Shown here: in pieces, positions 18,268 through 26,924 of the stretch | Position numbering within the stretch: position 1 is the stretch's first letter | Layout of the letters: each line of letters opens with the position of its first letter | DNA from: Methanosarcina acetivorans C2A | Lineage (GTDB): Archaea > Halobacteriota > Methanosarcinia > Methanosarcinales > Methanosarcinaceae | Length of the DNA: 64,000 nucleotides | Assembly: GCF_000007345.1 (NCBI RefSeq) | Contig: NC_003552.1 | Span: 5,146,001-5,210,000, forward strand | Direction: 5' to 3' | Made by a program: the position numbers and the translations under genes | The notes under the pieces: generated by a model | Told to the model about the DNA's origin: nothing | The model's database searches: none | Seen by the model: the letters and a program-made list of their open reading frames with translations, nothing else

Positions 18268-18645
18268 GAATAGGTATTATGAGCGTGAACTACCGCTAAA
18301 CTAAAGATTTAGCGGCTTCCTGAGTCATCCTCCCAACCAATGTTAGCGAGTCGCACAGGCTCTACCCCTCGTTCCAAAGGTGAAACAGAATATGAACGTG
18401 AGATTATACTTGAGATGCTTTCCAGCTTCCGGTTTTCTCCGGCTTGACGTTCCCGATCCCTTCAGGTATGAGGATACCCTGTTATCCAACTCCTCAGCTT
18501 GGTTTTCGCATTTTGGTTGTGGCGACAGTATCAAATATTATAATATAGTTAATAATACAAACTTATTTGCAGAATCAATATCAAGAGAATGTTTAGAAGT
18601 TGACGCTTATATCCCCTGAGCTTAAAGACTCAGGGGTTTTACGCT
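18268..18645 (+). mobile_element. IS200/IS605-like remnant or palindrome-associated element without ORF
   Basis: Each end carries an 8-bp perfect hairpin with an AAAGA-containing loop. On the left CCGCTAAA/TTTAGCGG lies at 18293-18315, and on the right CCCCTGAG/CTCAGGGG at 18613-18636, followed by TTTTACGC. Subterminal hairpins of this form are what TnpA Y1 transposases recognise. The roughly 300-bp interior (GCTTCCTGAGTCATCC..., GTTAGCGAGTCGCAC) resembles noncoding parts of tnpB-bearing elements, but no tnpA or tnpB frame is present. Ends are approximate. Confidence 0.55.
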
Positions 18646-18805
18646 GTTCTACGCTTCTTCATATAAACTTTACAGGTATAAATATTGACATGGAAGAAAT
18701 AAATGTACTGGTAGGATTCATGATAAAGGAAATGAATGAAAAAAACAAATGAGAAAAGAAAGAAATCTCACTTAAGAATGAGAAGAAATAAAAACCCCAG
18801 AAGGG

Positions 18806-19504
18806 TTATTTCTGCCTAGCTTTAGGCATAGGGCCTTCATAGAGTTTTTCAAGGGCATTGACAATTTCTTCAAGCTTGCTGAAAGGAATCCCTATGAGCA
18901 TTTCATCATTTTCGATATCAGTGGCTTTTCTACACCCGAAACAGCCTAAAGAAACGTTTATTTCTCCTGTCAGGCTCGGCAGGATGGTTGTGTCGGCGCA
19001 GGTTGCCTGGGAAGCTGCACTGCTGAAATTAACCCTTCCGCCTTTATAGTAAGTGGCTGCAGGGATAATCCAGTAAATAGTTTCCGGCCTGTCCACGAGA
19101 ATAACCACATCAGGTTCAACCTTTGCGTCCTTCAGAGGGCCCACAACGGTTGCAGTTCCGCTTTCGGACTCAAAAGCCGGGCGCTTGGAAATCATGCCGG
19201 CTGCTGCCTCCACACTGTCAAACATTCCCAGGTTATGGTGGAATTCCCCTGAAACCACCTTTTCAGGCGTAGGAATAAGCCCGAGGCTTGAAGCGCCTAC
19301 CACGCAGGCATGCTTGCCTGCAGGAATTACGAAGGACTCCCCTTTCCTGGCTTTCATGATGGATTGGCAGTGCCTGATATTTTTCTCAGGCTCATGATAC
19401 CCTTCGGGAATGGGTTCTCCCTTTTTGATAACTTTCACTGCCACCGGTTCGTACTTAAGGTCAAGGAACTTGACCAGTTTCTCTGCAAGCTGAGTATAAT
19501 CCAT
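18806..19504 (-). CDS. DUF169 domain protein
   Basis: A 232-residue protein of the DUF169 family: EPVAVKVIKKGEPIPEGY near the start, CQSIMKARKGESFVIPA, then GSLG-type core residues (GASSLGLIP) and a late LGCFGCRKATDIENDEML with a Cys pair. DUF169 proteins are widespread in methanogens and sulfate reducers without a set function. It lies immediately downstream of, and collinear with, the two MinD-like ATPases but 157 bp away. Confidence 0.8.
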   Translation of the reverse strand: MDYTQLAEKLVKFLDLKYEPVAVKVIKKGEPIPEGYHEPEKNIRHCQSIMKARKGESFVIPAGKHACVVGASSLGLIPTPEKVVSGEFHHNLGMFDSVEAAAGMISKRPAFESESGTATVVGPLKDAKVEPDVVILVDRPETIYWIIPAATYYKGGRVNFSSAASQATCADTTILPSLTGEINVSLGCFGCRKATDIENDEMLIGIPFSKLEEIVNALEKLYEGPMPKARQK

Positions 19505-19661
19505 TGAATTCCCTCACCAACAATTTATTGAACTTACTAACGATTACTAAAGAATTCATCAACTATTTATGAATAAAATTAAAAGAACAGACTGCTATAT
19601 TAATTAACAGCTGCTATATTATTTAACTTCTTAACATTTCAGTTGAGACTATTTATTTAAA

Positions 19662-20594
19662 TTAAGATTCCCTTATAGGAAGGGTTTTTGAGCACATTTC
19701 TTCATCACAGGGCCCTGAAAGCCTCATTTTGATATCTGCCCAGAGCTTTCGAATAATATTTACAAACTCTACAGCTTCAGCCTTCCGGGAATGAGCGGCA
19801 TATTCGATCACTGTTTCTTCATTCATCATTGCCTCTGTGGTTATATCCGTATAAGGTAAACGAGCAAGAAGGGGAATTCCGGCTTCCCTGCAAAAAGCCT
19901 CAATTTCGAGACTCTTTTTTTCGTTGATATCATACCTGTTAATGCAGGCAACAGCCGGAATTCTGAAATGTGCGGTCAGTTTGATCGCCCGTTTCAGGTC
20001 GTGAAGCCCGGAAACAGTGGGCTCGCTAAGCACAAGGACAAGGTCAGTCCCGGTAATTGCTGCCATAACCGGACAGCCGGTACCTGGAGGGCCATCAATA
20101 AGAACGAGTTTGCAGGAATATTGATCTGCAAGTTCTGAGGCCTTTTTTCGGACCAGGGTCACAAGTTTTCCACTTGCTTCCTCTCCAGTGCCCAGATTTG
20201 CATGAGCCATAGGCCCGAAACGGGTTATGGAGGAAACTGCCTGTCCTGAAACTCTCGGCGTAAGGCACACCGCTTTTTCAGGGCAGGCGACAGTACAAAC
20301 TGCACATCCTTCGCAGCTATACGGATTTATCGTGAAGTTTTCAAGGACTGCTCCGAACCTGCAAACTTCCCGGCAGATGCCGCAACCTGTACAGAGTTCC
20401 GAGTCAACGGAAGCAAGTTCCAGTCCCAGACAATCCTCGGTATCAAGTACCCGGGGCTTAAGGATCAGAGGCAGATCGGGTGCGTCGACATCACAGTCGG
20501 CAAGTACGGCATTTCCCGAAAGAGAAGAAAAGGCAGCCGTAAGAGTGGTCTTTCCACATCCGCCTTTTCCGCTAATTATAGCCAGTTGCCTCAT
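19662..20594 (-). CDS. MinD/Mrp-like P-loop ATPase with inserted 2[4Fe-4S] ferredoxin (second of pair)
   Basis: The ATG at 20594 overlaps the TGA of the upstream ATPase (ATGA) and follows GGGGGT, so it is preferred over 20663. SGKGGCGKTTL (about residues 8-18) is the deviant Walker A of the MinD/SIMIBI class. Two ferredoxin motifs are inserted at about 65-110 (CTGCGICREVCRF and CEGCAVCTVACPE). LIDGPPGTGCP is the switch/Walker B region. Proteins of this kind occur in tandem pairs next to NifX/NifB-like small proteins in methanogens and are thought to handle Fe-S clusters or metal cofactors. No specific client is known. Confidence 0.82.
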   Translation of the reverse strand: MRQLAIISGKGGCGKTTLTAAFSSLSGNAVLADCDVDAPDLPLILKPRVLDTEDCLGLELASVDSELCTGCGICREVCRFGAVLENFTINPYSCEGCAVCTVACPEKAVCLTPRVSGQAVSSITRFGPMAHANLGTGEEASGKLVTLVRKKASELADQYSCKLVLIDGPPGTGCPVMAAITGTDLVLVLSEPTVSGLHDLKRAIKLTAHFRIPAVACINRYDINEKKSLEIEAFCREAGIPLLARLPYTDITTEAMMNEETVIEYAAHSRKAEAVEFVNIIRKLWADIKMRLSGPCDEEMCSKTLPIRES

Positions 20595-21445
20595 GATACC
20601 CCCATATTTTTGCAAGCCTGGGCTCTTATCATTTCGAACATGACCTTGAATTTTTCCTTCCATCCGGACATTTCCTTAACAAAAGGGACGCCCTCTGAAT
20701 AGAACCTGGCAATCATTCTATCATTGGGAATGCGGAGCAGGATTGGAATTCCTTCAGCCCTGCAAAACTCTTCCACCCTTGAGTCCCCAAGCCCATCCCG
20801 GTTGAGAACAACTCCTACAGGAACCTGAAATATCCTTGCAGCTTCAAGGGCGAGAAGGAAATCATGGAAACCGAAAGGAGTGGACTCGGTCACAAGTACG
20901 CAGTAGTCAGCACACCCCAGAACTGCAAGAACAGGACATGCCGTTCCTGGAGGGGAATCAATGATTGCATGTCTACTTTCATCGATATGCCGCTGGAGCG
21001 CCCTGATGACAGGAGTCGCCATAGCTTCCCCCACGTTCAGGACGCCACGGAAAAATGTGAGAGATGAGTCAGAGGAATTTTTCTCGATAAGTCCGATAGA
21101 CCGGGGTTTTTCGTCTATGGCCCCTGCGGGGCAGACAAAGCTGCAGCCTCCACAGCCATGGCAGAGAGATGGAAATGACAGGATCTTATTGGGAAGGGCA
21201 GCCAGGGCATTGAATTTACAGAAGCTGGCACAGTTTCCGCAAAGAGCACACCTCTCAGGGTCGATCTCCGGAACCAAGCAGGTTACTGCTTCCAGTGGCT
21301 CCAGTTCGAAACCCAGAAACAGGTTGCAATTAGGCTCTTCCACATCACAGTCAAAAAGCTGTACCTCTTCAAGAGCAAGGGCAAGGTTAACTGCAACTGT
21401 AGTTTTCCCGGTACCCCCTTTGCCGCTTGCAATTGCAACTTTCAT
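20591..21445 (-). CDS. MinD/Mrp-like P-loop ATPase with inserted 2[4Fe-4S] ferredoxin (first of pair)
   Basis: A 284-residue paralogue of the next gene, which it overlaps by 4 nt. ASGKGGTGKTTVAVNLA is the P-loop. Ferredoxin inserts at about residues 60-100 read CALCGNCASFCKFNA and CHGCGGCSFVCPAGA. HAIIDSPPGTACPV corresponds to the nucleotide-dependent switch. The overlap points to equal expression and perhaps a heterodimer, since SIMIBI ATPases act as dimers. It is cytosolic. Confidence 0.82.
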   Translation of the reverse strand: MKVAIASGKGGTGKTTVAVNLALALEEVQLFDCDVEEPNCNLFLGFELEPLEAVTCLVPEIDPERCALCGNCASFCKFNALAALPNKILSFPSLCHGCGGCSFVCPAGAIDEKPRSIGLIEKNSSDSSLTFFRGVLNVGEAMATPVIRALQRHIDESRHAIIDSPPGTACPVLAVLGCADYCVLVTESTPFGFHDFLLALEAARIFQVPVGVVLNRDGLGDSRVEEFCRAEGIPILLRIPNDRMIARFYSEGVPFVKEMSGWKEKFKVMFEMIRAQACKNMGVS

Positions 21446-21490
21446 GAGCTGAGCCTTCTAATCCCGCACATAAAAATAGGAGTTAATTCC

Positions 21491-21865
21491 TCAGTGATGG
21501 TGGTTGTGGTGGTCATGTTCTGCACAGGTGTTTTCAGCACTGGCACTATGGAGTTGATTTGCTTTCCAGGCTTCTACCGCATCCTGAACGGTTCCTCCGG
21601 CCCCTACGAAGACATCGATTCCATAAGACTCAAACATCTTGACAGCTCTGTACCCGAGCCCCGCACAGAGCATGATCTCCACCCCATATTTACGGAGTAA
21701 CTCAGGAGGCAGTTCCACCCCTCCCATGTGTTCGCTGGTATTGGGGACCACGAAAATTTCTCCACTGTTGGTATCCAGGATTGTATAAGTGAGAGCCTTT
21801 CCAAAATGCTGCTCTACAGCCCCTTCCATGCCGTTGTTGTCTCTTGTGGGTATACATACTTTCAT
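21491..21865 (-). CDS. NifX/NifB C-terminal-like protein (dinitrogenase Fe-Mo cofactor family), His-rich tail
   Basis: The ATG at 21865 follows GGTGATC 4 nt upstream, a strong archaeal ribosome-binding site, so it is chosen over 21874. MKVCIPTRDNNGMEGAVEQH and FGKALTYTILD are typical of the family that binds Fe-Mo/Fe-S cofactor precursors. GGVELPPELLRKYGVEIMLC and GLGYRAVKMFESYGIDVF complete the ribonuclease-H-like fold. The tail EHDHHNHHH is a probable metal-binding extension. No nif genes are seen nearby, so a role in general Fe-S or metal cofactor carriage with the neighbouring ATPases is inferred. Confidence 0.82.
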   Translation of the reverse strand: MKVCIPTRDNNGMEGAVEQHFGKALTYTILDTNSGEIFVVPNTSEHMGGVELPPELLRKYGVEIMLCAGLGYRAVKMFESYGIDVFVGAGGTVQDAVEAWKANQLHSASAENTCAEHDHHNHHH

Positions 21866-21960
21866 ACAGATCACCTTTTAAATTTTCATATATTCCATAA
21901 AAATATTGTACAACATTTTTCGGATTATTTGAGATTTTGTTTCCAATATGGACAATTAAC

Positions 21961-22332
21961 TCAATTATTTTTCATACCGCTATGAGTAGAAGCATTCGGG
22001 CGCTCAAGGACGGCAAGCTTTCCGGATTGATACTCATGCAAAGCAAAGGCTACCTTGCCTCTGACCCCATAGTGAGTTTCAACACCTGCTTCGGAGAGTA
22101 TGGAGAAAGAATTCGGTCCCACACTACCCGTTAAGAGAATATCTATCCCTGCTCCCACAACTGCCTCTGCTGCCCGGATACCTGCACCGCTCGGGGCTTC
22201 TGAACCGGGATTTTTGATCGATGTCACTGACCCGACCTTCGGCTCAATAATCACAAAATAATTGCATCTTCCGAATTGAGGGTCCACTTCAGAATCAAGA
22301 TCCTTTCCACAGGCACTTATGCAGATTTTCAT
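21961..22332 (-). CDS. NifX/NifB C-terminal-like protein (second copy)
   Basis: A 123-residue paralogue of the 21491-21865 product. MKICISACGKDLDSEVDPQF then GRCNYFVIIEP is the classic opening of the family. AEAVVGAGIDILLTGSVGPN and TPxG-type residues follow. It lacks the His-rich tail. It is the promoter-proximal gene of the minus-strand series and faces the DUF134 gene across a 215-bp divergent promoter region. Confidence 0.82.
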   Translation of the reverse strand: MKICISACGKDLDSEVDPQFGRCNYFVIIEPKVGSVTSIKNPGSEAPSGAGIRAAEAVVGAGIDILLTGSVGPNSFSILSEAGVETHYGVRGKVAFALHEYQSGKLAVLERPNASTHSGMKNN

Positions 22333-22510
22333 ATTTTATGCTCCAATATAAAATCCGCTGACTCTCAAACAATACATTTCTCTGTAAATGTTTCAAATAA
22401 AGTAGAAGCACATCAGTCCTTCACAAACGCAGAGAAGTCAGAGATATAGAAAGTACAATTTCACTCATTTGTACATAAATATTTATAGTTTTCTATTCGA
22501 AAAGAGAAAT

Positions 22511-22523
22511 TGTTATATATTTA
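22511..22523 (+). promoter_or_regulatory. Candidate TATA box for the DUF134-apbC operon
   Basis: The AT-rich stretch TTGTTATATATTTATTC lies about 25-37 nt before the ATG at 22548. This spacing would give a very short leader. It is judged from base composition only. Confidence 0.3.
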
Positions 22524-22547
22524 TTCTGCAATGTGCATAAGTAAGCT

Positions 22548-22886
22548 ATGAAAAAATGCAGAGGAAGGCCAAAATGTCCGAGGCGCGTTGAGCAAACCCC
22601 TGATATCACATATTTCAAGCCCCGAGGGGTCCCGCTATCAGACCTTGAGGTGGTGTCCCTCACAGTAGAAGAGCTTGAAGCCCTCAGACTTGTAGACATT
22701 GAGGGGCTGAGGCAGGAAGACGCAGCTAGCAGGGTAGGAATATCAAGGAGAGCTTTCTGGGAGGATCTAAAATCCGCCAGAATGAAAGTAGCCATTGCCC
22801 TGAGCAAAGGAAAAGCCATAGAAATAAAAGGCGGTAACTATATCAGAGCTGAGAGCTCTGACATTAATGAAGATGCTGATACGTAA
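22548..22886 (+). CDS. DUF134 helix-turn-helix protein
   Basis: A 112-residue putative DNA-binding protein. The N-terminus [20 protein letters not shown] and the helix-turn-helix [20 protein letters not shown] then [17 protein letters not shown] match DUF134. This family very often neighbours NifX-like and Mrp/MinD genes. It is a plausible regulator of this Fe-S cluster, including the divergent nifX-like genes. apbC follows 51 bp later on the same strand. Confidence 0.82.
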   Translation: MKKCRGRPKCPRRVEQTPDITYFKPRGVPLSDLEVVSLTVEELEALRLVDIEGLRQEDAASRVGISRRAFWEDLKSARMKVAIALSKGKAIEIKGGNYIRAESSDINEDADT

Positions 22887-22937
22887 CAGAGGCATACTAA
22901 AAGGGGAAAAAATTGAAATTTTACATAGGCGATAAAA

Positions 22938-23780
22938 ATGACAGATAAGGTTCAACCACTAGAAAGCTTATCGAAAAAGCCCGAGGAACCAAAAATCGTA
23001 GTCAACCTCCGGCGCATCAAACGTAAGATTATGGTAATGAGCGGGAAAGGCGGAGTAGGGAAAAGTACAATTGCCGCAAATCTCGCTGTCGGGCTTGCCC
23101 TCCGCGGGTACAGAGTAGGTCTTCTGGACTGTGACATCCACGGCCCGACTATTCCTACCATCTTCGGGCTGGAGTCTGCAAGACCTGAAGTAAGCGAAGA
23201 AGGAATTCTCCCGATTCAGGTGCTTCCCAATCTCTCAATAATGTCGATTGGTTTTTTGCTTGAAAACAAAGACTCACCTATAATCTGGAGGGGACCTGCC
23301 AAAATGGGAGCAATCAAGCAGTTTCTGGAAGAAGTTTACTGGGGAGCACTTGACTTTCTGATTATTGACCTCCCCCCCGGAACTGGAGACGAACCCCTGA
23401 GTGTTGCCCAGCTTATCCCCAACTGTGACGGTTCCGTACTGGTTACAACCCCTCAGGACGTAGCCCTCATCAGTGTCCGGAAATCAATCACATTCTCGGA
23501 AAAACTGAACGTACCTGTAATAGGACTTGTGGACAATATGCACGGGCTTATCTGCCCTCACTGCGATAAGCCTATAGACGTATTCGGAAGCGGAGGCGTT
23601 GAAAAAGCTTCAGAAGACTTCAATATCCCCATTCTTGCCAGACTGCCCATAGAGCCCAAAGTCGCAGAAATGGAAGACAAGGGGACGATCATTCAGGACC
23701 AACTCAAACACGGCACAGAGTGGCAGAAGAGCTTCGAAAAAGTTGTGGATGCGGTTCAGGAGACTTTGAAGGAAGAATAA
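22938..23780 (+). CDS. apbC: Mrp/NBP35 (ApbC) family Fe-S cluster carrier ATPase
   Basis: A 280-residue P-loop ATPase: KIMVMSGKGGVGKSTIAANL (P-loop near residues 32-45), DCDIHGPTIP, then LIIDLPPGTGDEPLS and VTTPQDVALISV. LICPHCDKPIDVFG provides the CPxC pair that bridges a labile 4Fe-4S cluster at the dimer interface in this family. It transfers Fe-S clusters to apoproteins. Coupling to DUF134 and closeness to the MinD-ferredoxin pair support a shared Fe-S function. Confidence 0.9.
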   Translation: MTDKVQPLESLSKKPEEPKIVVNLRRIKRKIMVMSGKGGVGKSTIAANLAVGLALRGYRVGLLDCDIHGPTIPTIFGLESARPEVSEEGILPIQVLPNLSIMSIGFLLENKDSPIIWRGPAKMGAIKQFLEEVYWGALDFLIIDLPPGTGDEPLSVAQLIPNCDGSVLVTTPQDVALISVRKSITFSEKLNVPVIGLVDNMHGLICPHCDKPIDVFGSGGVEKASEDFNIPILARLPIEPKVAEMEDKGTIIQDQLKHGTEWQKSFEKVVDAVQETLKEE

Positions 23781-24252
23781 AACAATTTAAAGCCGATTAT
23801 TTAAAAAGAAATTCATATTTACTTTTTTACATTCCTTCTTCTATTTTTCCCTTTAAAGTAACTCATATTTTTTTCTATTTTTCCTTTTACAGCGACTTAT
23901 ATTTTTCTTCTCTTTTTCCATTTACAGCGACTCATATTTTTCTTAAATTTTCCTTTTATTATAATAAGTTACATAACTATAAGTTGATGTTATATCAGAA
24001 TATACTAAAGTCTTCCTTACTCACCTTTTTACCTTCAACACATTGACCTATAACCGTTTCTCCTCCCCGGTTCAAGAAAGATTCTCGGGGACCCCTGGCA
24101 ACATTCAGTTTAGAAATTATAAGACTCACACACCAGTAAGACAGTGATAATGTGATTATTTATGCAGATCTGGTAATAAATTAAAAAAACATAATAATAT
24201 TTAGTGACACAAATAAGAATGTTAATATACACCACCCGAATACATATTTTCA
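23781..24252. other. Intergenic region with T-rich tandem repeats
   Basis: No gene was recognised here. It contains about three and a half T-rich repeats at 23830-23957 and a CCCCG/CGGGG inverted repeat (24065-24090). The remaining AT-rich sequence probably holds the promoter of the ABC transporter binding protein. Confidence 0.4.
23830..23957 (+). repeat. T-rich tandem repeats of about 35 bp
   Basis: The unit is roughly TCTATTTTTCC, TTTACAGCGACT and CATATTTTTCT in order, with variation in the first copy. It directly follows the apbC gene and could contain oligo-T termination signals, which archaea use. Confidence 0.6.
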
Positions 24253-25890
24253 GTGGTTAAAGTGACAAGTAAGAACAAAAATAAAAATAGTCACATTTTC
24301 ATTATATTGATTTTCATTGTGATAGCATCGGTATTCTTTTCCGGATGTGCAGATTCCGATTCCAACACTGGTGAAGCGTCTTTGCTCAATGATTCTGAAG
24401 AGGCTGGAGGAAACATGTCCTCCGCAAAGGATGGAAACCTTCGAGCCGTTATGATATTCGGACCGGATGAATCCCTTGACCCCGGTTACAAATGGGTAGG
24501 CTGGTATGTCCGGGAAGCCGGAATATATGAGACTCTTTTTGCCTATGATGCCGATATGAACCTCGTGCCTGAACTTGCGGAAAGTTATGAAAGTCTCAAT
24601 GATACCGCCTGGCAAATTAACCTGAGGTCAGATGTAAAGTTCCATGACGGGACGCCTTTCAATGCCGAAGCAGTGGTATTTTCGATAAACCGGGTCCTTG
24701 ACCCTGATAACACCAGGCATACAGAGTACGATTTTATCGAATCAGTATCAGCTAAAGACGATATGACGGTTATCATCAGGACAAAAGAACCATATGCACC
24801 GACCATTGCAAGCCTTTCCGACCCCCTGATTTCAATAGTAAGCCCGGAAGCAGAAGATCTTACCCATAAACCCGTAGGGACTGGACCTTTTAAGTTCGAA
24901 AATTACGAAGAAGGCCTCAGACTATCTGTTTTGCGAAACGAGGACTACTGGGGAGGAGATGTTAAGCTTGAAAGTGCGACGATCGACTACGTTTCCGATC
25001 CTCTTACAAGGTCATTAAAACTACAGGCAGATGACTGTGACCTCGTCCGGGGCATCCCGGCCACAGAATCGGGCATTATCAACGAAAACCCCGACCTTGA
25101 AGTCCTCAGTAAGGAAACCCTGAGGCTCTGCTTTATGTATGTAAACACAAACAAAGAGCCCCTTGACGACCTGAGGGTCAGACAGGCTCTGAATTATGCG
25201 ATCAACCGTGACCAGGTCGTAAGCGCTGCTCTCGAAGGGGAAGGAGTAACTGCAAAAGGAGTGTTCCCGTCAACTCTGCCCTGGTCAGCCAATGAAAAAC
25301 TCGAAGGCTACGATTATTCCCCCGAAAAAGCAAAAGAAATGCTTTCAGAGGCAGGAATTACCGATACTGACGGAGACGGCTGGCTTGAATACGAAGGGAA
25401 GCCTTTCGAACTTACCATTCGCACCTATGAAAAAAGAGCCGAACTCAAACCCACAGCTGAAGTTATAGCTTCCCATTTTGGGAAAATAGGGATCAAAACC
25501 GAGGTAATTGTCCTTGAAACAGGAGCTTTGAGTGCGGATACAAGCGATGGGAACTATGACCTTTCCCTTTATGCCTGGGGTGTTGCCCCTGCCGGAGACC
25601 CTGACTATTTCCTCTCCTACCATTTCGAGTCTTCCGGAGAACAGGCAGGATGGACAGGGTACTCTAACAGCGAGGTTGACGAATGGATCAAAGAAGCCAG
25701 GGAAAGCACAAGCCCTGAGGAGAGACAGGAATACTACGACCTGATCCAGGCCCGGGTGCTTGCAGACTCTCCGGAAATATTCGTATTCTATTATACGGAA
25801 CTTGACGGAATAAACAAACGGGTAAAAGGATATGAGATTTACCCGAATGAGATTTCCTTCATTACAAAGGACATCTACATTGAAGAATGA
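24253..25890 (+). CDS. ABC transporter substrate-binding lipoprotein, family 5 (nickel/peptide type)
   Basis: A 545-residue extracellular binding protein. A hydrophobic signal (about residues 13-30) ends with the lipobox-like FFSGC, predicting a lipid-anchored Cys. LDPGYKWVGWYVREAGIYET and FHDGTPFNAEAVVFSINRVL are typical of family 5 (NikA/DppA) proteins. The start is GTG at 24253 or GTG at 24262; neither has an obvious Shine-Dalgarno. The matching permeases and ATPases lie downstream at 28009-31699, with two other genes between. In methanogens such systems are often linked to nickel or other metals for F430 and hydrogenases, but peptide uptake cannot be excluded. Confidence 0.85.
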   Translation: MVKVTSKNKNKNSHIFIILIFIVIASVFFSGCADSDSNTGEASLLNDSEEAGGNMSSAKDGNLRAVMIFGPDESLDPGYKWVGWYVREAGIYETLFAYDADMNLVPELAESYESLNDTAWQINLRSDVKFHDGTPFNAEAVVFSINRVLDPDNTRHTEYDFIESVSAKDDMTVIIRTKEPYAPTIASLSDPLISIVSPEAEDLTHKPVGTGPFKFENYEEGLRLSVLRNEDYWGGDVKLESATIDYVSDPLTRSLKLQADDCDLVRGIPATESGIINENPDLEVLSKETLRLCFMYVNTNKEPLDDLRVRQALNYAINRDQVVSAALEGEGVTAKGVFPSTLPWSANEKLEGYDYSPEKAKEMLSEAGITDTDGDGWLEYEGKPFELTIRTYEKRAELKPTAEVIASHFGKIGIKTEVIVLETGALSADTSDGNYDLSLYAWGVAPAGDPDYFLSYHFESSGEQAGWTGYSNSEVDEWIKEARESTSPEERQEYYDLIQARVLADSPEIFVFYYTELDGINKRVKGYEIYPNEISFITKDIYIEE

Positions 25891-26033
25891 TTAGAAAACT
25901 TTGCAGGGAGAACTTCTGCTAGAAGGGATCTCCCTGCTTTTCAGGCCAATAGCTTACCTGGAAAAAAGCAAATTTATGAAAATTTAAAAGCAGAAACCGC
26001 TTATCTCTTAAGAATTTATTATGGATTGATGTC

Positions 26034-26792
26034 ATGGACTGCAAGAAAGTTATCGCTGATTACTGGAACCTCAGGTCTTCCACATATACAAACGGAGAGA
26101 ACGGCTTTGATGCAGAAGAGAGGATTATCTGGAGGCGAATGCTTGAAAATTTCTTGCCTCCCGGACAAAGGTTAAAGGTACTGGATGTAGGGACCGGGCC
26201 TGGTTTTCTTGCGCTTCTCTTTGCTGAAATGGGACATGAAGTGACAGCCGTAGATATCTCCATGGGCATGCTTGAAAAAGCACGGAATAACGCAAAGACC
26301 CTGGGTGTCAAGGTTGACTTATTTCATGGAGATGCGGAAAAATTGCCATTTGAAGACTGCTATTTTGACCTGGTCGTAAACAAATATCTGCTCTGGACCC
26401 TCCCTCAACCGGAAATAGCAGTCCAGGAGTGGATGCGTGTCCTCAAACCGGGAGGCAGGGTCTTTGCTATCGACGGCAACTGGTTTAACCCCCGCCCGGA
26501 CAAGAAGGTCAAGCGCTGGATTACCGGCGTGGTGAACCCCGACATGAACAAAAATCCCTCCAGATCATTTTTCAATGAATTTTACGGGCCGATCCGAAAA
26601 GCTCTCCCTCTTTACGAGGACATAAGCCCGGAAAATGTCTCAGTTGTCTTTTCCAAAATGGGTTTTGAAAACACTGCAGTAAATCCCCTTCAGGAAGCGC
26701 AGAAATTTAAGAAAAGCAAGCTTCCATTCATCCAAAGATTTCTCAGGGATACCCCCATCTTCCTGATTACGGGACAAAAGGCAACTGAATAA
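26034..26792 (+). CDS. Class I SAM-dependent methyltransferase
   Basis: A 252-residue protein. VLDVGTGPGFLALLFAEMGH (about residues 48-67) is motif I, and VTAVDISMGMLEKAR is motif II with the acidic ribose-binding residue. LPFEDCYFDLVVNKYLLWTL is motif IV and VLKPGGRVFAIDG motif V. The substrate is unknown. Its position 140 bp after the binding protein and inside the transporter locus suggests co-expression and perhaps modification of a metal-binding small molecule; this is speculation. Confidence 0.82.
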   Translation: MDCKKVIADYWNLRSSTYTNGENGFDAEERIIWRRMLENFLPPGQRLKVLDVGTGPGFLALLFAEMGHEVTAVDISMGMLEKARNNAKTLGVKVDLFHGDAEKLPFEDCYFDLVVNKYLLWTLPQPEIAVQEWMRVLKPGGRVFAIDGNWFNPRPDKKVKRWITGVVNPDMNKNPSRSFFNEFYGPIRKALPLYEDISPENVSVVFSKMGFENTAVNPLQEAQKFKKSKLPFIQRFLRDTPIFLITGQKATE

Positions 26793-26924
26793 ACCTCCAG
26801 TTTTTCTCCATTTTTTGAGTTTGAGCTTAACCATTGTTTTTTTGTAGATAGTCGGGCTTCTCCCGGATCTGACGAAAACTTCAATGCAGGCTTATAATTC
26901 AGGCGTTATACAAGAAACAATCTA

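Noticed and set aside
21491-22332. Nitrogenase cofactor genes
   Set aside because: The proteins belong to the NifX/NifB-C family, but no nifHDKEN or full NifB is in the window, so a nitrogen-fixation role is not supported.
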